This document shows, in pieces, positions 47,601 to 59,600 of a DNA stretch of 64,000 nt. The stretch spans positions 62,001-126,000 of the forward strand of contig JAOTON010001077.1 of the NCBI GenBank assembly GCA_034440635.1, written 5' to 3'. The notes under the pieces are model-generated. The model did not search any database, was not told where the DNA came from, and was given only the letters and a program-made list of their open reading frames with translations. The DNA is from Lepas anatifera. Taxonomy: Eukaryota > Arthropoda > Thecostraca > Lepadidae. Each line of letters opens with the position of its first letter. Within the stretch, counting starts at the first letter, position 1. The position numbers were made by a program, and so were the translations under genes.

Positions 47601-50600
47601 GGGGGTTAAAATTATAAGAACACATGTTACGTATTTTATGGATAGGCCCTCAGCTCTAACTTATAATTAACACTGATATGATTCAATGGAGTCCACACAT
47701 CATTATCATTGGATTTTGAATTTTTTATGTGACCGATTTTGGAATTTTTTGTGTGACCTTTTTATGAGGAGAGGAGCCGTGAGAGGTTCGTGTGAAAATG
47801 TGTTCTGATGTCCAAATAACCCTCACATACCTCCAGTCACGAGGCCATAGTTCCCTGATTTTAAGAGCTAAAGGCATGTTCTTGCAAAACACGCACAATA
47901 AAAGTTTTATAGTCCGTACCGATTTTCAAGAACTGAACGACGTTACTGCAATATTCGGAAGCATTAGGGGTGATGCAACACGACTTCCCCGCAAAATTTC
48001 AGTGGGGTGACATCGGCCTTTCAAGTAGCATTGTGATCATTTCAGGGAAGGCACTAGTTCAATTGGACGAGAAAATATTATCTTGCTGGAAATTTATAGA
48101 TTCAAGAATGACTTTTATGGAGTTTAAAGGACACAGAAAATACCGTAATATGTCAGGGAAGCAAAAATGTGTATAAATCACAGCAAAAAGAGGAATGCAT
48201 GGTTATTTTGCTAAAGAAATTCCAAAGTGGCAACATCAGCAGCAAAAAATATTGCATCGGCCTTGAGCTTAAAGCACCGAGGGTGAAGACAGTTTACCGT
48301 TTGAAAATTCGGAACATTGAATGCGATAAAGCTGATGGACTAAGGAACGGGAAACGCAATTCCTCACATGGCCACCCCAAGGTGGGAGAATCAATCACGG
48401 ATCCAGGGGTGCAAAGGGGGCACGTGCCTCCTTCGTTCGACCCTCGATGCCCCCTGAAATGGTCGCGGCGCCCCTCTGAAAGATCGATGGCTCCCCTGAA
48501 AGGTCGCTAGTCCGCAGTCTCGGCGATAACAGGTGCTGGCAGAATATGACACAGAAATCTGACTCACACAATTGTTTGCCTTTTCTTATGTGGAGTGTAC
48601 TATGGGGACACGCTAATTGGGTGAATTTCTGCCCTGTGGTCGTCTTCGTCATTTTTCCACTCTGCTCCCGGGACATCGCCGCTTTCTTTTCCCCTGAAAG
48701 TTCTTGTCATTCCAGCTCATGGCGGCCAGATATTGGTCTTACTGATATTGGTAGAGCGTAGTGTTCTGCCGTTTGTATTCCTCTGACACGAGAGTGTCAT
48801 CCTTGACCATGGCGATGGAGGCACAATGATCAAAATCCTAGAATGCTTAGTAGAGAATGACACCCAGGCGCTCTGAATTTCCCATTCACTTTTTTCTTTC
48901 TCACTTTTGGACCCACTATTCTAGTGGATTTATTTTGGGATAATTCAATAATCCTAGTGTATAAAAATCATGTAGTGTGGAAGGAAGGAAAATTTGGATG
49001 AAAAATGAGCAAACTTTAAGTAAGGGATGCAATTGAGTTTAAACTAACTCCTACAATATTACACCGTTTGGATTTGCCACTCGTCTACCATATTTTCAAA
49101 CGTGAATTTTACACTCAGTATCCCAGTGCAAAACCATTTTTGAGACACTGCAGAGTGGGGCGCTGCGACATCCCAAGGATCAGCCAGCATACTAAACGCG
49201 TCTTTCATTTTTTTACCGTCACCCTCTCACTCTGTTCTTTGTCAGAAAAAATCTTCCATCCAGCAGCCGTCGCAAATTCCCCTTGCAGTTATATTCCGTG
49301 AACGCCATGGCTCAAAACATATTCACATTTACACTTGCACTGGTAGCAGTGTCCACCACTGTGGAGATGGCATCTCCACAAAGGCGAGGATGTTCCTGCT
49401 GCTGGTAAGGTCGTATTTTAGCACCTCTCGCTTTGTCGGAAGTTTTGCTCTGCTGAGGGAGGATGATGGGCAACAAATGAAAATGGCTTCTACAGATCTT
49501 AGCTGACCCTGGGGGATAATGTTTTGGGTTTTCACTCGTTGGAACAGCTCTCTCGCGGCGGCTTTTGCTTCTAATGATCATAGGCCAATCAATTTCTAGT
49601 TGTCCCCAAAAATCCATTACTTGGGTACATAACAGTACGAACAGGATTCGGGCGGGCTAATTCGGCTTAAACCTCCCTCAAGATCGTTCCCTGTCACCCG
49701 CCTCTCCTTGCTATTGCACTCAGCTCACGTCGGTAAAAACACCGTCTTGGGTCAGCTAGGCTATTTGACGCAAATCAGATACAATTTAACAACGTATTCT
49801 TCCTTTCTTCTTTAACCCGCGCCCCACCGGGGGTCTGGCGCCACCTTCGCCCCACCGGGGGGCCATCGATGCCCCCTCTAACTCCGAAAATATGGGGGTT
49901 AGCGCAAATCTGCAAAGTGCATTAGAAAGCTGGCGTGAATTCAATAAGAAATTACTTCACATGTTTTAGCACTCAGGTCAATGGCTTGACCTCCAGAGGT
50001 CAAAGTAGGTCAAAATCGGTTATTTTCACTCAAATATGCAATGCTTAAGTAAATTGGGCATAACTCTTATGCCATTAGAGCTATTGAGATGTGAAAAAGT
50101 CCATTCGATAGGAAAATGCCAGACCTTTATCCGCTATGTGGAACGTAATGACCTCCCGCAAGTGTTTTGACCTCCAGAGGTCACCTCGTGACCTAATATG
50201 ACCTGAGGTCACGAAAGGTCAGAAGGTGATTTTTTTCGTATTTTAAATGAAAGCCATGGACGAAACATACACGATGGTGTTTGATTCAGCGCTCAAGCTT
50301 ATATAGGTCAAACGTTATTGTCAAAATACTGTTTTGACCCCTGATGACCTTGGATGACCTTGGAGAGGTCAAAGGGCAAATATGGCCCTGGAATCCGTGA
50401 AAGGGTGTCCAAGAACGCTTCTCTGATCAAGCTGAGCATTTTCAATCGTTTTTGTGACTTTTAGATCATAAGACAGCTTTCCCCATGCTTTTCCAATAGA
50501 AGAGGTCACCTCGAGACCTGACCTCAGGTCCCGAAATCGAAAAATCCCGGATATACAGCTTGTAGACCCTGGAGGGGTCATAGAGTGTATGGAAGTTTCA

Positions 50601-53600
50601 AACCGATCGACTTCGAAATGTAGCTCTTACAGAGCTCTAAAGTTGAAGTGAGGTGACCTTGGTTGACCTCGTCTGGTGACCTAAACTTGGGTGACCCGGG
50701 GTAAAAAATTTCAGGGATGGTGGGGAAAATGATGCAGTGAGAGGTAGAGCACTCAACCGCGGTGCTGCGCCTCGTCGTTTTTCTCCTATCCCGGAAAAAC
50801 CTTAGGAGGGCCATCGATGCCCCCGGTGGGGCGAGGGTTAATTATATTTGGAACGCTCTATTCTGTCAATATTTTTTTGAAAAATACACCCACGTAGCTT
50901 TCCGGTAAGATTTTTGATGAGCTGCGAATATGAAACATTTACTTCAGGCTGATTTTCGACCGCAGACGGTGACCTGATTGCGACGAAATTCTGAACGGAT
51001 GTCCAAAATGATCCAAATAATGAAAAATTTTCGGGGGCATCTTTAAACAAAAGTGTGCAAACTATAAAGTCTTATTGCTTATCAAAACACCAACTCAGCA
51101 GCATTTCATATGTTAGTAGATTCATGAAGGCTCACATTGTCCAGTTGCAGAACGGTGTGCGCCATCCAGCGTCGGCCAGGCAGATCGCAACTGGCCAGAA
51201 AGTAAGAAGGACCATACAACTTTAGCTTCCAACTCTGACACTACATTTTCCACAGCAAAACGGAAAGCTAACCAGATTCTGACCCATTTTTGCTACCAGT
51301 TAAGTACATTAGAACATTCCCTGTTCCGCCAAATCCGTTAAAAACGAAATATAATTTTTTTCTGGAAGTGAAGTGGCCTAGCCTCAGGAGAGGCTCTGTA
51401 TGTGATTTCAGCCTTTTAGTTACCTTCACTGGTCCACAAGAGAACGTAAGACTTGAAAGAAAGGACGTGATTGAAATGTGGTCACCAGACGGAATGAGCT
51501 TCCGAGCGAAAGCAAGGAATTGAACGCAGGAATGCATTTCACAAATTACTACTTTGTGCTGAATCTATTTTGGATGCCATGAAGAATAAACTCCACCTGT
51601 CGGATCTATGGGACCAATTGGAACAAGTATCACATCGAGAGATTCATGATTTCCGGCATTGTTGCATAGGCATAAAACCACATCCATGACGGTGACGGAG
51701 TAGAGTCTTCACATAAGTGACTATTTTGGGGTTCAAAGCATAACACCATGTGGTAACCATCGGCTCAGTATGATCCTCAGTCCCTCTGATCATGCTATGA
51801 TTTATTAGTCAGTCACATAATTAGATAATTACAGCAATCGTAAAGTAAAAATCCAGGTAGAATTCGCAAAGCTCCATTCATGTTTTTAATGAGACTCTTA
51901 GCATGGGTGCCGAAAGCGGGAGGACGCGTCTCCCCTGTTGGCAAACCAGGGGGATGTCCCCCAAAATTTTTGGTCAATCGTCATTAATGCTTTCAAGTAC
52001 CGAATATGCTCAAAATATGCCTCCCCCGGTCAGCAGCAGCCTGGGTCCCTCCTCCCTGCGAAAATTTCGTGGCGGCGCCCCTGCTTCTTAGGAAATACAA
52101 ATGTGTGATAACTGAAAAGTGTTGTCCCAATTTCTTACTCCTACCCAGTTTCAAAATTGTGTTATTCTATTCATGGTGTGTTTTATAGCACAAAAATAAT
52201 GCATAGTTGTTTGGATTTAAAACACCAGTCCCATTAAAAAATCAGAATTTTGCTATGGCTTAGCTTCGGCTGTTTTCGACCTAAAAATCACCCCCTGAGC
52301 AAGGCTCCCCTGTACAGGTAAACACTCCCGTCTGACTTTTTGTCTCCCCCCACTTTTCTCTCTCTCCTAGGTAGTTTAATCATTCTAAAATTCCCACATA
52401 TTTATTCTGGGTAACGTTTGCAAGCCCGAATCAGCTATTTTCTTCTCATTACCACAATATTATTTTATAAAACAGGCTGTTATTTCTCTGGGTAATGGAA
52501 TACATAAGTTACCGAAATATCATCAATTATGATTGGATGATTGGTCGGGTGAAGTCTGATGCTTTCGAGCTCAGTTTGGTGATTATAAAAGCACTGATCA
52601 TGGTTTTTGAGGGACAGCAAATTGTTAGACTGACTTAAAATGATGGAACATCAACTGCTAGATTTCACTTCTGGGTACGAGGAGGTACGAGTCACCCTTA
52701 TGGATTGCTGGCAGTTTTTCAAAGACAAAAACTCATTGCAACATCATTGTAGCTGACCTCTCGCTTGCTTAGATTATCGATCCAATAAGAGAACACGTTG
52801 CTGAGATTACTGAATGTGGGGGGCGGTAAAAACCGAATCAGTTTTGATGCCCGGGATCATGTAATATTAGTAAGGGTCATTCCCATTATTTTTCTTTACA
52901 ATGCCTTCATATTTCCCCATTTCAAATACTTGATTTGAAAACACGTTAGTCAATGTTCATGAAAACTCTTTGGCTGTGGCGGATACAGAAGGGAGGGGCA
53001 AAAAGGAATTCAAACCCCCTAACGGAAAAGCTCGGAATAAACTACGCTTTTGCACCCCCCCTCACACACACACACAAACACACACAGGGATCGACCTCCT
53101 TTTTGCCCCGACTCCTCTTGAGTTCATAAGCAAAATTTTTGTTCCTTTAACTCTAAACTCCAAACAGAACCAGTCAACTTTGGTGTAAACATTGGGCTAT
53201 GGATAACAAAAACTAACCATCTTGTGCGTATATTTTCACCCCGTCACGGTTTTGTTTGCCTTTCGCCTTGAATATCCCCAAAAGTCACCGTCAAGTTGTA
53301 TTGCAGCAACATTTTTCACAGCGTGACGTTTTTTTGTTGCGACTTTAGCTTGCCCCCAAAACCGACCGGCTAGATCCGGCACTGCTCAATGAGACGTCCT
53401 TGTCCACTCAGCAGGGCCTGAGCAGCTGGATCATGTCCCCAGTCGGCTGCCACGTGACCGGCGCGCGCCCGGGGCGCAGAGGCACCGGTCACGCCGGTAA
53501 ACAGGTGTCCGTGTGCCAGTGGCGTGGCCAGGGATGACCAGGCTATAGGCTCTCCTTTTGTTCAATATTTCCTATCCACGTTCGTGAATGTATTCACTTT

Positions 53601-56600
53601 GACTTCAAACTGCAGATTCTCTGCTATCAACTACCTTGATGAATTTCTGGCTATGCCACTGCTCCCGTCCCATTCACCAAAGCATGAATGAACAGACCTA
53701 CCACAGCGGCCACTCATGCGAATCCGGTACTGCCAGTGCCATCTATTGGGAAAGTTTTATAAAACTTGAAATAACTTTTCCGCCGAGCCTTTTTTGGTTT
53801 TGATTCTGTATGGAAATTGTATAGGGGAGATAGCCGCAAAACTCTGTTGTTTCCGTTTTTCCGATTTTTTTCCCTGAATTTTTGGAAAACTCTTTCAAAT
53901 TTCAGCTTCTCATATCTTTCTTATAAGAAAAAATTCAAAAAAGTACAACAACAGAGTTGTGGAGACTGGCTCCTAGAACATAGGCCCACCCACACTTTTT
54001 CGATGATTATATCGTGTAAAAAGTTATTCAAACTTTAAGTTTGAGAAATTTGAAAAAGAAAGTCAAATTGTACAAAAACTAGAAATGCATCAGGCCTGAA
54101 AAGCAACTACCGTAAGGATACACTTGTTATCTACATCTGGTGAAAAAATCACGACGATAGCCACGTTACTTTACGAGATATTCCACGAAATATGCTCCCA
54201 TAGGGTTAACATTGATAACGCACCCTTAATGTTTTATCAAACACTGGAAAGCCTCAGACATAATGGAATCGATGATGTTTCGAGTCCCGAATTAGATTTT
54301 GTGTCTTTTCAACATCCAACACGGAGCAAAGAAGCACGCATTTCCCTCTTCTGGTATATTATATGCTTGTACTTCAGCAGCGCTCCCCATTAGTCCTCAC
54401 TCTCTGTAAGTCCTCCGACGTTTAAGTTTTAGATTAATGAACGTCTCCTTCTTCCCTCGGTTACCTTGGGACCGGGCCCCAATCCTCTCCACTCAGCAGA
54501 AACCCATCGCGCCACTCCAGACTTCAGCGAACTCGGCCGCCGGCTAGCCTGTGCTGACTGCTGCCGTCGTGCCTGCACCTAAGAGCAGCCTCGGATAGTG
54601 TGGCAAATAATCAAGCCAATAGAGAGCAAGGTATGGCTAGAAGTGTTTGAAAAACATAATGTTAATACATCCCCTGGTTCATGATTTAAAGCTCTATCAT
54701 TTTCATGGAGACGTTTCCGCTGAATTTCTCGCGATACAAGTGAACGCGTCTCCACCAATCAGCGGGCGCCATCCGCCGGCAGCCGCGATTGCCTGCGGGC
54801 ACAGAGGTTACAGAGGTCACGCTGGGCGCCGCTGACGCCAAGTTCAAGCCTCGATGGGGAAGGGTCGCGGGTGGATTGTAACATCTGGGGGAGAGGGTGG
54901 TAAGACGGGCATGGTAGGTAAGACGGGAACAGGCTCTATGCACCAAACCAGCAATGGTATAGATATCCCATTAATTGCATAAGCGTGTGTTTAGGTGCCC
55001 GATCATAAGCCAAAAAAACGAATTCCTAACCTTTATTGTTTTTCCAAAATTTTGGAAAAACAACATTGATGGCTCACTCTACCATTGTTAGCAGTTTTGT
55101 TCGTAGCGTTCTATCAGTGTCTGGTCATATTTTGAAAATCAAATATGCAAAATCTGTCAGGGGAGAGAGTTAACATGCATTAGGTGATTGAAGTTTTACA
55201 TTACCCTTGCATGATGATCGCCAACAATGAAATTTTCTAGAATATTGGTATGGGACAAGACAGTCACGAAAGAAAATATTATATTACCATAAAGTATATA
55301 ATATTTATCGCTGCTGTTTTTACATGATTAAAAGGCATCAGTCCCAGAAGGTCCTGCAAACCGGATTAGGAGCTGTAAATCATTGATTGTTTAAATCCAA
55401 TTAAAAAATTATCATTTTATGGAATTTCCGCAAAATAATTGTCTGCCGGCTGTCATCGAAACAATGCTTTGCAAAATGTTTCAGACCTCATTTTTGTTCC
55501 ATATGGTATAGTTTTTGTCAAACCTTTCTAGCATATCATGAACTAATTTCAAAAGCCCGTCTTACCCCACCTGTTGGGGTAAGACGGACTTTCGCAGCAT
55601 TCTACGGTAAACGTTACTGCTCAAAGGAATAAGCACGGATCCTAGTGTGTTTAAGCGCAGGGACAAATAAATGTTTGCTGAAGCTACAAGCGAAATCTAT
55701 CACCGTCATATGAAAAGTGAGTGAGACACATAGTCTCAAACACAACCATGCCCGTCTTACCACCCGCTCCCCTACATGTGTGGGTTGAAAATGGTGGTCA
55801 TTGTGCTTTGTGTCAGACTGAGGGAGGGGGACCGGTGTAGGGGACATTGTGTGCACGGGTGGATATAAGAGTTAGGCGTATGTGCAATGTGCAGTGCCGA
55901 TAATGCTGGAAAAACATGAGTGGGTGTTCATTAAATGGTTCGGTATATGAGTATGCTTGGCGGACAAAATTGCAGGCACCAATTTCGAGTCCATTGTATT
56001 TTTCGCTATCAGGGTAGATGATGCAGCTGCTGTTCAAGACTTTTTAAAGTTGACACATTTATGAGCAACAACACACACGCTGTATGTGACACACGCCTGA
56101 CGTCTCATGCTTATGCAAGACTAGAAGCTTACATGCTAAAATGACAATTTGAGGCGAGGAGCTAAGCAGTTCCGATCGTGTAATCCAGGAGGGTCCAAGG
56201 CAAAGCACAAGATGCCCGAGAGAGTTATCTGATAAGGGTGTATATTTTAACCCTCGCCCCGGTGGGGGATGTTTGAACACTCCCCTCGGGTTTTTCCGGT
56301 GGCACGAAAAGCGGCGGCGCGAAGCGCCTCCGTGTTTGGCACACCTTATCCATGATCAATTCCATAACTTTCCAAAAAATTTTAAGGTTGGATCATCTCA
56401 GGTCAGGTCACCAGTGCAGGTCAAGTGACCTCAGCTCAAAAAATGTGTAAGGTAGCATAAGTAAGAAATGGGTGAATCTATCCAATTAAAACTTATGCCA
56501 CATAATGGGTCCAACGAGTGCTACCACATATATTCCGGAATTTTTCATATCGATGACCTAAGGTCAAGTACGGACCATAACCTCTCCATTGGAAATAGAT

Positions 56601-59600
56601 GGGAAAAACAGAAATTGGACTGTATTTGTGTAGAAACAGTTGAGAATACCTTCATATTCTCCAAATCGTAGTATCCTGGGCCTCTTTCCAGGTTCATGAT
56701 GCAATTTGTGACCTGTGACCTCTGAGCGGTCATCTTGGGATATTTAAGCAGTTTTCAGACTTAAGTCCATAACTTTGCATGAATGATGATGCAGCTTTTA
56801 TTTTGAGATCATTGCGTTCAGATTGCATTGCAAGTCGATTGATATGCACATTGACTATGCTAGGTTAAAGTTACCTTGACCTGACCTGAGGTCAGGTTAG
56901 GTCAAGGTCTGAGGTCAGGCCATTTTGGTGTTTTGACCTAGTATGGTCATATTATACATCATTCGATTTTCCGTGACCAGAGGAAGCGAATAGTGCCTAA
57001 ACAATGATTCTAACTCAACTCTGTCAGACGCTAGAGTCCAAATTTCTACTCAAAATCCCACTTTCTTTGACCTGTCATGACCTGAATATTAACCTGAACC
57101 AAAAAAGTTGACTGATGTTTCTTCATGAATTTGTATGAGCTTTCCACCAGCGTTCGCGTTTTTTTTCGGCATCTCGCAAGGGGCCGAGTTGGAGAGGGTG
57201 TTCAAACACCCCCCCACCAGGGCGAAGGTGGCTCGGAGGCCCACCGGGGCGCGGGTTAATAGCATGAAAATCACCGTATTCCTTTAGCATACGCCATTCC
57301 ACTACCAGTTAACACATCCTTTCGATGTCGCCGCCACTCGGCCTCCAGGCAGCCAGAAGCCACTGTGCACGGCTGTCTAACCGTGATTGTCCGACCTTCT
57401 ATCTTTAGGCCGATAAAATCGGTTTGTATGCTATAATACTCCGCTATTAATCTCCCGGGTGACGTCACCTTTCCTGGTTAGATATTGTTTATTATTATCA
57501 TTAGTTGTGAAAGTTATGCACCGCTGTTAGATCAAGACTTTCAACTCTCAGCCTTCGCATTATACCTAATTTGGTGGAATTGAGGCAGTGGGTGACCTCA
57601 CAACTAGTGTCAAGCATTGAAAGGCGGAATCCAGCCAAATAAATTATTTCGATGGTAGATGTTGATTTCTCAGGCCAAAATTTCCGTACTGACCTAAACA
57701 ATACAGCGTAGTATAATTTTGATACGAGGATGGGAGAGGACAATAATGAAAAATCTAGCAACGTTAATTAAATTCTTTCCAGCGGCGACGGTTTTTTGAA
57801 CGGCTGGATTTTTTAGTACGTTTGAAATGTTTAAAATATAATTGTGAAATCTTTATAGCATGGCACATGTCAGTGGAAATGATAGCTGAGCAGTCTCTTT
57901 ATAAAGCAGTAGTGGGTCGCTACGTGGATTTTAATGAGCGGTATCATGCAGGGTTGTAAACTTATATCTCTTTGGGGCTGTCCGGGCACCCGAGATGAAA
58001 TATTGAGTTAGTGTTAAAATACACTTTAAGTTTAGTTGTTCATCATTTTCATGATTAAGAACGACTGTGTGATGGCTAAAACAAAGATGATATTATTCTC
58101 CCCTCTTTTCATAAAGTGGTCTTAAAAATTGTCAGATTCAGAGGTGTCCCCCATGGGTTAAACAATATCGCCCGCCAACAGGCCCCCCATAAATCAAATG
58201 TAAGCTACGGTTGCAAACTGCAACACTGCGTAAGGCTTCATATGAACAGTTTGCAAAAATCCCAGTAAAACCAAAATTAGGTACGATGGGTCAATTTTTG
58301 GCAACTGCTGGAGGCTACATGCCCTGCCCTCCGGTCAACACTGTTTCCATCCAGGAAAGTTATGTCGTCCTCGCTCACCAGAATTTCTGCACAGTAGTTT
58401 TGGACAAGAGAAGCAGTTACCAGGATCCTAGTCCCTAGTTTCTCACTTGTGATGTTAGAAGCATTCTGACTTGGGATCTCCCAGCTTGTTACATCTTATT
58501 CGCTTGCTTACCACTCCTTTCTTTGACAGGCAGCACAAGTGGTACTGCAGGCCGGACATGGAGGTGAACGCCTTGCCGCAGATGTCCGACGACAGCGTGC
58601 AGATGCTGCAGGACTTCTTCACCTACCTCACGCAGCCCAACAGGCGGACCTGCGGCAAAGTGCTGCGCTTCGGAGGCGAGGACCCGGTATGCCCAATAGG
58701 CGTCCCCATTTTTCACTTAGTCTCCCTTGGATATGACACTGTCAGCTTCAGTATTGCCTCCTGAACTTATCAAAGACGTGTATGTCAGGCTATCGCCAAC
58801 AATCGAGAGGTGTGCTATCACTCACCGAATAGTGAAGATGGTAGCTGGACATATTCTTTGCAAGGGAAAATATTTGTACGTTTCAACAGCTATAGAGCTG
58901 AGTGAGTTGACATGAAATGGAGCAGTCTTAGTTAAAACTTCAGGTGCTTATTCGGTCGGGTTGGAAGCGAAGGTTTTGGTGGAACTTAAAAATGGCAAAG
59001 TAATCATTTTTTTGGAATATTGTTTTTAAACATGTTTGTGGGATTATTTTTGCACTTCCCCCAGAACACGCTGTGGTATGACCAGCAGAGTCAGTACTGC
59101 CGAAATAGAATAGAGACCACTGAATAATTCTCCAGCTTTCCGCTGCCAGGAAACTAGTCAGTCATAAATGGCTAACCAACTAACAGACTAAACTATCTAA
59201 TTTGGACCTACTATTACGCCATATGACCTTGACGTCGGCGCGCCCCCAAACCCTAACCATGATGATGAACTGCTATTACCATCTGCTCCTACTGCTGACG
59301 AAGCTTCAATATGTTTATCCGAAATTGGGCCTGGATCACAATAGCCATTCACAGGTTAACCCGCGCCCCACCGGGGGTCCAGCGCCACCTTCGCCCCACC
59401 GGGGGCCATCGATGGCCCCCTCTAACTCCGAAAATATGGGCGTTAGCGCAAATCTGCAAAGTGCAATAGAAAGCTCGCGTGAATTCAGCAAGAAATTACT
59501 TCACATGTTTTAGTGCTCAGGTCAATGGTTTGACCTCCAGAGGTCAAATTAGGTCAAGATCGGCTATTTTCATTCAAATATGCAATACTTAAGCAAACTG

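Noticed and set aside
53395..53510. Coding exon in a GC-rich patch
   Set aside because: A frame is open and a GTAAAC-type donor follows, but there is no homology I recognise and no matching partner exon.
59065..59115. Extra METTL24-like exon after CTTCCCCCAG
   Set aside because: The acceptor looks good, but no donor gives phase 0 on both sides and the flanking exons already join correctly.
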